From: an uncultured Eubacteriales bacterium
GTDB taxonomy: Bacteria; Bacillota; Clostridia; Oscillospirales; CAG-272
Length of the DNA stretch: 64,000 bases
Assembly (NCBI GenBank): GCA_934476315.1
Contig: CAKSNQ010000003.1
Coordinates: 19,852-83,851 of the forward strand
Direction: 5' to 3'
Below the pieces are notes generated by a model. That model was given only the letters and a program-made list of their open reading frames with translations, had not been told where the DNA came from and did not search any database. Position numbers and translations under genes: made by a program. Within the stretch, counting starts at the first letter, position 1. Each line of letters starts with the position of its first letter. Positions 1 through 7,797 of the stretch are shown piece by piece.

Positions 1-816
1 GGGCAGGTGTATGTTGTGTGCCCGGCGATCAGCGCGGAAAAAGAAGATGAGAGCGAGGGGGCGGGAAACGCCGGCGCGTCGGGAAACTTGACAGATGCAG
101 AGGAGGATGCGTGGGAGCAGGGGGTTCCGCTTTCCGCCTTTTCGGTGCGGCAGGGCGCGTCCGCGCCGTTGCAGGAAGCCGTCGCGCCGCAGAGAAAGGT
201 GCGGCTTCTGTCGGCAATCGAGCACACGCAAACGCTCAGGGAGCGGTTGCCGGGGGTCTCGGTGGACTGCCTGCACGGGAAGATGAAGCCGACGGAAAAG
301 GACGCCATCATGCGGCGGTTTGTCAGCGGCGAGACGCAGGTGCTGGTCTCCACGACGGTGATCGAGGTCGGCGTCAACGTCCCCAACGCGTGCCTGATGG
401 TGATTGAAAACGCGGAGCGCTTCGGGCTTTCCCAGCTTCATCAGTTGCGCGGACGGGTCGGGCGCGGCAAGCGGAAAAGCTACTGTGTCCTGGTGCGGGG
501 CGATGCGGCGGAGGGGGAAAGCGCCCGTCGCCGATTGGAAATTATGCGCCGGGAGCACGACGGATTTGCCATCGCAAAACAGGACCTTGCCCTGCGCGGC
601 CCGGGAGATTTTTTGCGGGGGCAGGAGGACGGCATCCGACAGAGCGGCGGGGTGCAGTTCCGGCTGGCAGACCAGTGCGACGACGAGTCGTTGATGCAGG
701 AGGCAATGGAGGACGCGCGGGAATTGCTTGGCGCGGACGCGGACCTGTCCTGTCACAGCGGGCTTCGCCGCCGGATGGAAGCGCTGTTTTCCATTGACCC
801 CGATGTGCTTAACTGA
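1..816 (+). CDS. recG: ATP-dependent DNA helicase RecG, C-terminal part (5' end outside window)
   Basis: RecG remodels stalled forks and Holliday junctions. The reading frame is open from base 1, so the gene starts upstream and about 270 residues remain. Visible are the second RecA-like lobe with LHGKMKP, helicase motif V (STTVIEVGVNVPNA), motif VI (QLHQLRGRVGRG) and the RecG C-terminal signature LRGPGDFLRGQEDG. Between the conserved VVCP strand and LHGKMKP lies a segment of about 80 residues rich in Ala, Gly and Glu; ordinary RecG proteins have about 30 there, so this looks like a low-complexity insertion that should leave the catalytic motifs intact. A bidirectional hairpin terminator follows about 230 bases after the stop. 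Confidence 0.93.
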   Translation, partial: GQVYVVCPAISAEKEDESEGAGNAGASGNLTDAEEDAWEQGVPLSAFSVRQGASAPLQEAVAPQRKVRLLSAIEHTQTLRERLPGVSVDCLHGKMKPTEKDAIMRRFVSGETQVLVSTTVIEVGVNVPNACLMVIENAERFGLSQLHQLRGRVGRGKRKSYCVLVRGDAAEGESARRRLEIMRREHDGFAIAKQDLALRGPGDFLRGQEDGIRQSGGVQFRLADQCDDESLMQEAMEDARELLGADADLSCHSGLRRRMEALFSIDPDVLN

Positions 817-1238
817 ATCTTTGCGAAAAAGTTCAACCGGATGCGAATCATAAATTCACCGACCGAAAAAAGAAAAAAAGGGCTGGCGCACAAAGCGCGT
901 CAACCCGGAAAATTCCGGGAAGTCACAGCTCGGCGGCACAGTGTCGCCGTTTTTCACCGGAAAAATCGAAAAGTTCGAAAGATGAAAACAGACAAAACGA
1001 CCAACATCGCACAAAAACGACAAAAGCCTGACCTGTATTTTTGAGGGGCTGTTAAAAAACACCGAGTTTTTTAACAGCCCCCTTTTCTCTTTGCGTGCTA
1101 TACATGTCGCATTGTGCCTGTACACGAGTGTGCATTGGCGCACTTGTCGATTCCGGTGGTCAGTTCAGTGGCTCCGAGGGTTTTCGCTCCGGAACTTCCG
1201 TCCGGTCATTCCGTCCTTTGTGGCGGTTGTGGTTCGGC
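817..1238. other. Intergenic region with hairpins, no gene seen
   Basis: Between the convergent recG and the leftward pnp block. It holds a palindrome at 904-919 (CCCGGAAAATTCCGGG) and the strong terminator at 1045-1081. Short open frames here lack ribosome binding sites and protein-like composition. Confidence 0.6.
1045..1081. terminator. Bidirectional hairpin terminator, dispersed-family member
   Basis: A perfect 16-bp stem (GGGGCTGTTAAAAAAC at 1045-1060, complement at 1066-1081) with a 5-base loop. The A/T-rich stem body supplies a U-run in both directions, so it can end recG and the leftward transcript. Same family as the hairpins at 27372, 28785, 39316, 55979, 56042 and 63966. Confidence 0.9.
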
Positions 1239-1511
1239 TCAGTCTCTGTGCATCGGAGAGAGCGCGGACAGCATGGACGACACAGCGGCGACCGTCAGCA
1301 TGATCGCGCCGACGATGGCAATGACGCGGATGAGCGGCACGGTGCAGTCGTGGTCAAACTTCATTGCCCAGAGAGGATCGTGACCGTGCGCGCGTTTGAA
1401 CAAACCGCATCGGCAGTGAATCGAATGGCGAATGACGGGCGCCCGCACAGCGTCGCGAATCTTGCGACCCTCACGGCACATACAGCGGCTCCATTTTCTT
1501 TTCATCGTCAT
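1239..1511 (-). CDS. Small hypothetical membrane protein (90 aa)
   Basis: Not a recognised family. The start at 1511 has a good ribosome binding site (AAAGGA, nine bases upstream). The N-terminal two thirds are basic with several Cys and His residues; residues about 60-82 form one hydrophobic segment (IRVIAIVGAIMLTVAAV) followed by a short polar tail, suggesting a single-pass protein with a cytoplasmic basic domain. It lies 115 bases downstream of the carbohydrate-binding lipoprotein gene on the same strand and just before the shared terminator, so it could be the last gene of that unit. The Shine-Dalgarno site and hydrophobic segment argue for a real gene; short length and lack of a known relative keep it uncertain. 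Confidence 0.45.
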   Translation of the reverse strand: MTMKRKWSRCMCREGRKIRDAVRAPVIRHSIHCRCGLFKRAHGHDPLWAMKFDHDCTVPLIRVIAIVGAIMLTVAAVSSMLSALSPMHRD

Positions 1512-1626
1512 GTCCTGTATTCCTTTTATCGCTGGACCTTGACAGAGCGTATCACGCTCCGTCGATAATAGTGTGTCCGCGCGCTCTCCGTTCCATGCGG
1601 GCGGCGCAGGAAAGGTCGCTGGCAGG

Positions 1627-2637
1627 TCAGTTGTTTTTTGTCAAAATGCGAACGGAGACGGAAATATTGCCGTCGCAGTTGACCGCTTTTCCGCCGACCG
1701 AAACGGCGATCTCGCCGTTGGTTATGACGATTTCGCGGCTTGCCTGAAAAGCATCGTCGGACGCGGTAATGGAAATGTTTCCGCCGCGGATGGTCAGGAT
1801 GCCTTTTTTTGCTCCGGTATTGTCGGTTTTGATACCGTCGTGACAGCGTGTGACAGTGATGTCGCCCCCCTCGATCGTCACACGGTCGTTGCCCTTGATG
1901 GCGTTGTTCACTGCGCGGATGCGGTATGTTCCATCTTCGATTTTCAGATGCTTACGACAGCCGATGCCGTTGTTGGCGTTCCCTTGAATACGCAGGACCC
2001 CGTCGCCGCGAAGCGTCAGATCGGTCGCGGCATACAGGCAGGCGTTGGGTTTGGTTTCGCCCTGCACGTAGACATAACTGCGCGCGTCGATCAGACGGTT
2101 TTGCGAATCGGGCGCCAGGAGGATGACCGCGCTTTGCGCCTGCTTTATGTAGAGCGGGGCGGAAGTGGAACAGCTCGCCTGCCAGTTGTCCAGAATGAGC
2201 GTCACCGCCTGCCGGGAGGAAAGCGAAACGCAGAGTTGTCCGTCGTCCAGCGTCCCGGTAAGGCGATAGGTTCCCGGCTTGACGATGGTGTAGACCGTGT
2301 CGGTTTCCTCGTGTTGCAGGGCGCGCTCGTCAGAGGAGACACAGCTTTTCCCGTCAAATATCAGAAGAATTTCCCCCGATGGGCGGCTGTCCGCGCAGGC
2401 GGGAAGAAAGCATAGGCACAGGCAAAAGAGGGCGCACAGTGAGAGAAGGCGGCGGAAGTCGGGTCGATTGGGGCAGTCATGGCGGTCGTGACGATCGGGG
2501 CGACGGTGGTAGTTGAGGGCACGGGCGTTGTTGCAGTTGAGGGCGCGGGCATCATTGCCTCCGGGGGCGCGGCGGTAGTCGCTGTCGCCGCAATCGCTCA
2601 GGGGGCGCCTACGAGGAAAAAAACGGGGCGTATGCAT
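1627..2637 (-). CDS. Cthe_2159-family carbohydrate-binding lipoprotein
   Basis: Extracytoplasmic right-handed beta-helix protein; the founding Clostridium thermocellum member binds cellulose or pectin-like glycans. Residues about 65-82 are a hydrophobic signal segment ending in a lipobox-like LPAC, so lipid anchoring is likely. The remainder has the repeated short strands of the family, with ladder motifs such as LTLRGDGVLRIQGNANNGIG, VTIEGGDITV and GILTIRGGNISI. The start at 2637 is preceded by AGAAAGGAG, which leaves an unusually long His/Arg/Asn-rich N-region of about 60 residues with imperfect internal repeats (ARALN, RPDRHDRHD). A later start giving a normal signal peptide cannot be excluded. 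It follows the VanY-like gene by 79 bases in the same direction. Confidence 0.8.
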   Translation of the reverse strand: MHTPRFFPRRRPLSDCGDSDYRRAPGGNDARALNCNNARALNYHRRPDRHDRHDCPNRPDFRRLLSLCALFCLCLCFLPACADSRPSGEILLIFDGKSCVSSDERALQHEETDTVYTIVKPGTYRLTGTLDDGQLCVSLSSRQAVTLILDNWQASCSTSAPLYIKQAQSAVILLAPDSQNRLIDARSYVYVQGETKPNACLYAATDLTLRGDGVLRIQGNANNGIGCRKHLKIEDGTYRIRAVNNAIKGNDRVTIEGGDITVTRCHDGIKTDNTGAKKGILTIRGGNISITASDDAFQASREIVITNGEIAVSVGGKAVNCDGNISVSVRILTKNN

Positions 2638-2716
2638 GGGAAATCTCCTTTCTGCGGCGGCGTGTATTGCTCTGATAAAAAGAAAGGCGGACGAAAGTTT
2701 CGCCCGCCTCCGGTTT

Positions 2717-3730
2717 TCAGGAGAGTGTAACAGTGATGATGAAGCCGCTTTCGTTATCTCCGGAAACGGTGTAGGGATCGTTTTCGGGAACGGGAATCTT
2801 GGTGTTCTCGCCGGTAGCGGGGACGTAGTAGATCCGGTAGTCGTTGCCGTCGTCGCCGGTCATGGACAGCGCAGTCGTCTCACCGGCGGAGTACCCGCGC
2901 AGGTAGGTGAGATATTCCTCCAGGCACATATCGTTCTGCTTCATGATGTAAGCGTGGATGTAGCCGACGTAGCGGAAGCATTCCTCGTAGTCGGACACGC
3001 CGGTGATTGCCGACTTGGTGGCAGGGTAGCGCACGACGAAGCCGTAGCGGTAGCAGTTTTCATAGAGCCAGTTGTAGTCCTCCGAGGAGGAGAGGGCGAG
3101 CGTTTTGCCCTGCGCGTTAAGCACGTTGAGGGCAACGCAAAGCCCGGTGTGATGCTCGCTGTACCCACCCTTGGTCGCGGTGTTCAGGGCATCCTGCTGT
3201 TCCTTGGAGCGGTAGGCGGTCTTAACCTGGACATCGGAGTGACCGCTGACCTCCGCGAAGTCCGTCAGCATGCGATCCAGCGCACCGAAGGCGTCCTTGT
3301 CCAGCTGAAGTGTGGCGTCGCGCAGCTGGTAATTCTTCCCCAGCGTTTTTGCGGCGACCAGCGAATTGTACATGTTCACGAGACGCACATTGGTGGCGGG
3401 GAAGTGGTAGACGTGCGTGGCGTTGACCGGAATCAGCATGCCTTCGTTGATTTTCGCGGCAGGCATGTCTACGGTGAGAGGCGTGGGGGAGGGATCGGTC
3501 TGGTCGCCCGGGTCATCGGGGTTCTCCGGGTTTTTGGTGTCGTCCTGCTTTGAGCCGGGATCGTCGTGGTCCTTGGGCTTTTGCACGGATTTTACGGCGC
3601 CGGTAATCATCATGGCGAGGAAAATCACCAGAATCAGCGCGAAGGTTGCCACGATTGCCAGCAGTACACGGCTTTGAGTGCGTGCCCGGTTGGAAGAGGT
3701 TTGCATAGCTTGTACCTGCGGCTTCCGCAT
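2717..3730 (-). CDS. VanY/LdcB-like (M15) protein, probably a pseudo-peptidase
   Basis: Membrane-anchored, extracytoplasmic M15-family fold of 337 residues: one N-terminal membrane segment (about 22-43), an Asp/Pro-rich linker (50-85), then the VanY domain. The fold is clear from TAYRSKEQQ, SEHHTGL, YGFVVRYPATKSAITG, FRYVG and LEEYL. Key residues look changed: the usual SxHxxGxAxD is SEHHTGLCVAL, so the zinc-ligand Asp is Ala; the usual E-x-W-H before RYVG reads EECF, so the last ligand His is Cys and the catalytic Glu/Trp context is lost. The family cleaves D-Ala from cell-wall peptides; this member more likely binds peptidoglycan. The start at 3730 follows GAAAGGAGCTTTC, which can fold into a small hairpin. 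It lies 98 bases after pnp. Confidence 0.8.
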   Translation of the reverse strand: MRKPQVQAMQTSSNRARTQSRVLLAIVATFALILVIFLAMMITGAVKSVQKPKDHDDPGSKQDDTKNPENPDDPGDQTDPSPTPLTVDMPAAKINEGMLIPVNATHVYHFPATNVRLVNMYNSLVAAKTLGKNYQLRDATLQLDKDAFGALDRMLTDFAEVSGHSDVQVKTAYRSKEQQDALNTATKGGYSEHHTGLCVALNVLNAQGKTLALSSSEDYNWLYENCYRYGFVVRYPATKSAITGVSDYEECFRYVGYIHAYIMKQNDMCLEEYLTYLRGYSAGETTALSMTGDDGNDYRIYYVPATGENTKIPVPENDPYTVSGDNESGFIITVTLS

Positions 3731-3828
3731 CAGCGAAAGCTCCTTTCAGTAGTTTTGACAGAACAGGGAGGAAAAAGCCCTGATTCCGAGTCATTTCCTC
3801 CCTTGGTTGTATTCCGGTGTGCGTGCGA

Positions 3829-5946
3829 TCAGAGCGCGTCCTTGATGGAGAAGTTCATGCGGCCCTTGTTGTCCAGACCCATGTACTTGACCTTGACCGT
3901 GTCACCCAGATTGAGAACGTCCTCCACCTTGTCAATGCGGGTCGGAGCGATCTTGGAGATGTGAACCAGACCCTCCTTGCCGGGGGCGTATTCGACGAAC
4001 GCGCCGAATTCCTTGATGCCCGTGACCTTGCCGGTGTAGACCGCGCCGACCTCCGGCTCAAAGACGATGGCGTCGATGGCAGCCTTGGCTGCGACCGCCT
4101 GATCGTTGTTGACCGCGGCGATGCGGATGGTGCCGTCGTCCTCGATGTCGATCTTCGCGCCGGTATCGGCGACGATCTTCTGAATGACGGCGCCGCCCTT
4201 ACCGATGACCTCGCGGATCTTGTCGGGATTGATGTGCATGGTCGTCATCTTGGGAGCGTAGCGGGAGACATCCGGGCGGGGAGCGGGGATTGCCTTCAGC
4301 AGAACCTCGTCAATGATATAATCGCGTCCGGCATGGGTGACTTCCAGTGCGCGCTTGATGATGTCGGGCGTCAGACCGTCGATCTTCAGGTCCATCTGAA
4401 TGGAGGTGATGCCCTTGTGTGTTCCGGCAACCTTGAAGTCCATGTCGCCGTAGAAATCCTCAAGACCCTGAATATCCAGCATGGTGTCCCACGAGCCGTC
4501 CTCGGCGGTAATCAGCCCGCAGGAGATTCCGGCGACGGGCGCCTTGATCGGCACACCGGCGTCCATCAAAGCCAGCGTGGAGCCGCAGACGGAGCCCTGC
4601 GAGGTCGAGCCGTTGGAGGACACGACGTCGGACACGAGGCGGATGGCGTACGGGAATTCCTCGGGCGAGGGGAGAACGGGAATGAGCGAGCGTTCCGCCA
4701 GCGCGCCGTGACCAATCTCACGGCGACCGGGCGAACGGGTGGGCTTCGCCTCGCCGGTCGAGAAGCCGGGCATGTTGTAGTGGTGCATATATCTCTTCTC
4801 GGTGTCGCTGTCGATGCCGTCGAGCATCTGTGCCTCATCCAGCGTGCCGAGCGTGGCAACCGTGAGAACCTGCGTCTGACCGCGGGTGAACAGTCCCGAG
4901 CCGTGTGCGCGGGGCAGGAGTCCGACCTCGGAGCCGAGCGGACGGATTTCGTTCATATCACGGCCGTCCACACGCTTCTTGTCCACGAGCAGCCAACGGC
5001 GGACGATCTTCTTCTGGAGCTTGTACACCAGCTCCTCCATGACGTTGCCGATCTCCGGGTATTCCTCACCGAACTTTTCCACGATGGCGTCCATGATCGG
5101 AACCATCTTGGCGTCGCGCACCGTCTTGTCGTCGGTGTCCAGCGCCTCCATGATGTCCGCTTCAAAGGCGTCGAACACCTTGTCGAACATCTCGTGATCC
5201 AGCTCGCAGGAGGGGTAGGCAAACTTGGGCTTGCCGATCTCGTCCACGATGGCGTTGATGAATTCCAGAACGCCCTGGTTTTCCTCGTGCGCCTTCATAA
5301 TCGCCGCGTACATGACATCGTCGGAGACCTCGCGGGCACCCGCCTCGATCATGACGACTTTTTTGGTGGAGGAAGCGACCGTCAGCTCCAGATCGGAGAC
5401 CTTGCGCTGTTCCTCGGTGGGGTTGACGACGATCTCGCCGTTGACCAGACCCATAAACACGCCCGAGATCGGACCGTTCCACGGAATGTCGGAGATGGCG
5501 AGCGCGGTGGACGCGCCGATCATCGCGGTAATTTCGGGCGAGCAGTCGGGATCAACCGACATGACCGTCAGCGTCAGAGCCACATCGTTGCGCAGGTCCT
5601 TCGGGAACAGCGGACGGATGGGGCGGTCGATGACGCGGGAGGTCAGAATCGCCTTTTCGGATGGCTTGCCCTCGCGCTTGAGGTATCCGCCCGGAATCTT
5701 GCCGGCGGCGTACATTCTTTCCTCAAAATCGACGGACAAGGGCAGAAAATCAATGCCGTCCCGCGGCTTAGCGGAGGCTGTGGCACAGCACAGCACCACG
5801 GTGTCGCCGTAGTGAGCGAGAACGGCGCCGTTGGCGAGACCGGCGACCTTGCCGGTTTCCAGCACCAGCGGACGGCCTGCCAGCGTGTAGCGGAAGGTCT
5901 TGTGATTCTTGAATTGCATCTGGGAGCTTTTGACTGTGATTGACAT
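3829..5946 (-). CDS. pnp: Polyribonucleotide nucleotidyltransferase (PNPase)
   Basis: 3'-5' phosphorolytic exoribonuclease of mRNA turnover, acting as a trimer. Full length at 705 residues: first RNase PH domain (about 10-140), alpha-helical linker, second catalytic RNase PH domain (about 310-540, with RSPGRREIGHGALAER and the SNGSTSQGSVCGSTLALMD segment), KH domain with IREVIGKGGAVIQ (about 560-610) and an S1 domain (about 625-695, GAFVEYAPGKEGLVHISKI). The start at 5946 has GGAGGA nine bases upstream. It follows rpsO, the same order as in many bacteria, with a structured 200-base spacer (5973-6137) suggesting processing or autoregulation at that point. Confidence 0.98.
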   Translation of the reverse strand: MSITVKSSQMQFKNHKTFRYTLAGRPLVLETGKVAGLANGAVLAHYGDTVVLCCATASAKPRDGIDFLPLSVDFEERMYAAGKIPGGYLKREGKPSEKAILTSRVIDRPIRPLFPKDLRNDVALTLTVMSVDPDCSPEITAMIGASTALAISDIPWNGPISGVFMGLVNGEIVVNPTEEQRKVSDLELTVASSTKKVVMIEAGAREVSDDVMYAAIMKAHEENQGVLEFINAIVDEIGKPKFAYPSCELDHEMFDKVFDAFEADIMEALDTDDKTVRDAKMVPIMDAIVEKFGEEYPEIGNVMEELVYKLQKKIVRRWLLVDKKRVDGRDMNEIRPLGSEVGLLPRAHGSGLFTRGQTQVLTVATLGTLDEAQMLDGIDSDTEKRYMHHYNMPGFSTGEAKPTRSPGRREIGHGALAERSLIPVLPSPEEFPYAIRLVSDVVSSNGSTSQGSVCGSTLALMDAGVPIKAPVAGISCGLITAEDGSWDTMLDIQGLEDFYGDMDFKVAGTHKGITSIQMDLKIDGLTPDIIKRALEVTHAGRDYIIDEVLLKAIPAPRPDVSRYAPKMTTMHINPDKIREVIGKGGAVIQKIVADTGAKIDIEDDGTIRIAAVNNDQAVAAKAAIDAIVFEPEVGAVYTGKVTGIKEFGAFVEYAPGKEGLVHISKIAPTRIDKVEDVLNLGDTVKVKYMGLDNKGRMNFSIKDAL

Positions 5947-5972
5947 GGGATTCCTCCGTTTTTTATTTTATT

Positions 5973-6137
5973 CCGGAAGGCTCACTTTGCAAAGGTTTAG
6001 CACTTAATTTCGTGTCTCACGCACGGGGCGGGAGGCAAAAAATTAACTGCTAATCCGGTGCCAAGTGCCTTCCGGTGATGTCTGAAGAATAGCGACACGG
6101 CGTGAGAAAATGAGAGTATCTCATGATCCTCACGCCG
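5973..6137 (-). promoter_or_regulatory. Structured rpsO-pnp intergenic leader
   Basis: Two structures lie between rpsO and pnp. A hairpin at 6098-6137 pairs CGGCGTGAG with CTCACGCCG and has an inner ATGAGA/TCTCAT stem. A longer-range pairing joins CCGGAAGG plus CACT (5973-5986) with AGTG plus CCTTCCGG (6064-6075), close to the pnp start. In Escherichia coli the equivalent spacer is an RNase III site through which PNPase represses itself; a similar role here is inference. Confidence 0.5.
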
Positions 6138-6147
6138 CAGCTTTTGT

Positions 6148-6417
6148 TTACTTTCTGATGTTCAGCTTTGCGATGATGGCACGGTAGCGCTCGATGTCCA
6201 CCTTCTGGAGGTAGCCCAGAAGATTTCTTCTGTGACCGACCATCTTCTGCAGACCTCTGCGGCTGTGGAAATCCTTGGGATTTGCCTTCAGGTGCTCGGT
6301 CAAAGACTGGATGCGGTTGGTCAGAATGGCGATCTGGACCTCAGGGGAGCCGGTGTCGCCCTCGTGGGTAGCGTACGTGCTGATGATGTTCTGCTTTTCT
6401 TCTTTCTGCAGTGCCAT
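6148..6417 (-). CDS. rpsO: 30S ribosomal protein S15
   Basis: Primary 16S rRNA-binding protein of the small-subunit platform. 89 residues starting MALQKEEKQ, the usual length, with the S15 signature (HEGDTGSPEVQIAILT, then HSRRGLQKMVGHRRNLLGYL). The true start is 6417, with AAGGAAAGGTGA just upstream; an upstream in-frame extension lacks homology. Driven by the promoter at 6535-6563, leaving a leader of about 110 bases that could hold an S15 autoregulatory site, although I cannot show one. First gene of the rpsO-pnp unit. Confidence 0.98.
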   Translation of the reverse strand: MALQKEEKQNIISTYATHEGDTGSPEVQIAILTNRIQSLTEHLKANPKDFHSRRGLQKMVGHRRNLLGYLQKVDIERYRAIIAKLNIRK

Positions 6418-6534
6418 GGTATTCACCTTTCCTTGATAAAGACTTTTGTTGGCGGCAAACACAGCGCCCGGCGGGTGAATCCGTCGCGTGGAGCGACCGT
6501 ATGTCCGGATACCGAGTCAACGCCATACATCGGT

Positions 6535-6563
6535 ATTATAGCACAGAAAGGTCGTTTTGTAAA
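6535..6563 (-). promoter_or_regulatory. Promoter of rpsO-pnp
   Basis: On the minus strand TTTACA, 17 bases, TATAAT, preceded by a TG at the extended -10 position. Position and direction fit rpsO. Confidence 0.85.
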
Positions 6564-6590
6564 GGGCTTTGAAAAAAAATCCCACATTTT

Positions 6591-6971
6591 TTAGCTTTTC
6601 CGCTTTATTTTCCGATCGGCGGGGGAGAATAGAGTGGGAAGTCCCGCTAAAATGAGAAAAATCCCGAACAGGCGGCGCACCCATGCCTCGGGAAGTGCCA
6701 CGGCGAGGCGCACGCCGAGGACGGAGCCAAGCAATCCCGCGCAGATCATCAGGACGACCGCGCCGAAGCGGATGCGTCTGCGCGACAGATGAACGCTCAT
6801 CGAGGACGCGGCGGCGAACAGAAAGAACAGGAGATTCATCCCCTGTGCGTGGAGCTGTGCCGTGTCGCGGAACAGCGTCAGGTACAGGACGAGCAGTCCG
6901 CCCGACCCGATGCCCATCCCCGAGAGCGCCGCGATCAGCGCCCCCACTGCCATATCCAACCACTGTGCCAT
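6591..6971 (-). CDS. Half-size TauE/SafE (TSUP) transporter subunit, second of pair
   Basis: Integral membrane protein of about 126 residues with four predicted membrane segments and the TSUP-type start SGMGIGSGGLLVLYLTLF. Full TauE/SafE proteins are about 250 residues and consist of two such four-helix repeats; this one is a single repeat. Family members move sulfite, sulfoacetate or other organosulfur anions; the substrate here is unknown. The ATG at 6971 is preferred over a GTG at 6977 because GGAGG then lies eight bases upstream. The partner half is encoded 31 bases upstream in the same direction, so a heterodimer is likely. Confidence 0.75.
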   Translation of the reverse strand: MAQWLDMAVGALIAALSGMGIGSGGLLVLYLTLFRDTAQLHAQGMNLLFFLFAAASSMSVHLSRRRIRFGAVVLMICAGLLGSVLGVRLAVALPEAWVRRLFGIFLILAGLPTLFSPADRKIKRKS

Positions 6972-7002
6972 TGTCACTTCCTCCTTGACGTGTTTATATT
7001 TT

Positions 7003-7422
7003 TTAGGAACGCAAGATCATGAACAGTCCCGACCAAAGAACCAGCAGGGCGAACAGCCGCCGAATCAGAGGCAGCTTCAGCCGGTCGAGCAGCCAACCGC
7101 CCAGCACTCCGCCCGCCACCGCGGGGAGGAGAAGGGGAGAGAAGGCGGAAAAATCCATCGCGCCCGCCCGCGCGTATTGTCCCGCCGACAAAAGAGAGAC
7201 CGGGAGCATGACCGCCAGCGCGTTGGCGTAGACGTCGCGCGCCCCCGGCAGGAAATCCGCCCCGCCGCGGCGTTTTGCCCGGGCGGACAGCGCGAAAACC
7301 AGCAGAATCCCTCCGCCGGTCCCGAGCAGTCCGTTGATCAGCCCCGCGGACAGCCCGAGGAGCAAAAGGAACACGATGTCCCGCAGTCCCGCCTGCTCTG
7401 CGAAAAGACGACTTGTTTGCAT
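7003..7422 (-). CDS. Half-size TauE/SafE (TSUP) transporter subunit, first of pair
   Basis: About 139 residues, four membrane segments, with the conserved N-repeat motif LSAGLINGLLGTGGGILLVFAL. It is the first half of a split TSUP transporter; the second half follows 31 bases downstream. The chosen start at 7422 has GGAGA about twelve bases upstream; a longer in-frame version to 7593 adds a Lys/Arg-rich, non-homologous stretch and is rejected. No terminator separates the pair. No nearby sulfur gene points to a substrate. Confidence 0.72.
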   Translation of the reverse strand: MQTSRLFAEQAGLRDIVFLLLLGLSAGLINGLLGTGGGILLVFALSARAKRRGGADFLPGARDVYANALAVMLPVSLLSAGQYARAGAMDFSAFSPLLLPAVAGGVLGGWLLDRLKLPLIRRLFALLVLWSGLFMILRS

Positions 7423-7797
7423 GATGTGCCGATTCTCCTCTCTTTTCCCCTCCGCCCGTGACAACCGGGCTCGGCGTTCTCCTGCCGGGCTGGGCGGGAA
7501 TATGGAAAAAATCTCAAAAAAAGTGCGTTCGCTCTTGAAAAAATCCCCGATTGATGGTATACTTATCGTATATACTGCCCTTGCTGTTCCCAAAAGGCGG
7601 CATGAGGCAGATTCCGCACGTCGGAAGTCCCCGATGTGCCGGAAGTAGTGTGCGTCGCGCCGATGGTTTTCATGAGCGCCGCGCCGGGAAAAAACAGAGA
7701 AAAAACAGGAAAATCCGTGAGCCCGGCAGAGCCGGGATTGTGGTCAGATAGAGCGTCCTCGCGGTTGCGCGGGCGAAGGAAAGGAACGGGGGAAGCT
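7423..7797. other. Divergent intergenic region upstream of ftsK/spoIIIE
   Basis: Holds the rightward promoter at 7535-7563 and a leader of about 230 bases before the ftsK start. The leader stays open in the ftsK frame from 7636, but the extra residues are basic and unlike FtsK N-termini. Confidence 0.5.
7535..7563 (+). promoter_or_regulatory. Promoter of ftsK/spoIIIE
   Basis: TTGAAA, 17 bases, TATACT reading rightward toward the ftsK gene. Confidence 0.75.

Noticed and set aside
841..1044. 67-aa rightward frame after recG
   Set aside because: Lys/Arg-rich, spans two hairpins, no ribosome binding site.
3817..5943. 708-aa rightward open frame opposite pnp
   Set aside because: It is the antisense shadow of pnp; His/Val/Asp-rich composition and no ribosome binding site. 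The same applies to long frames opposite the EF-G-like gene (43191-45350), oppA (29985-32297), oppD (35468-37747), the surface protein (40786-42750), ftsK (7744-9711), glnS (56250-57761) and ffh (60267-62417).
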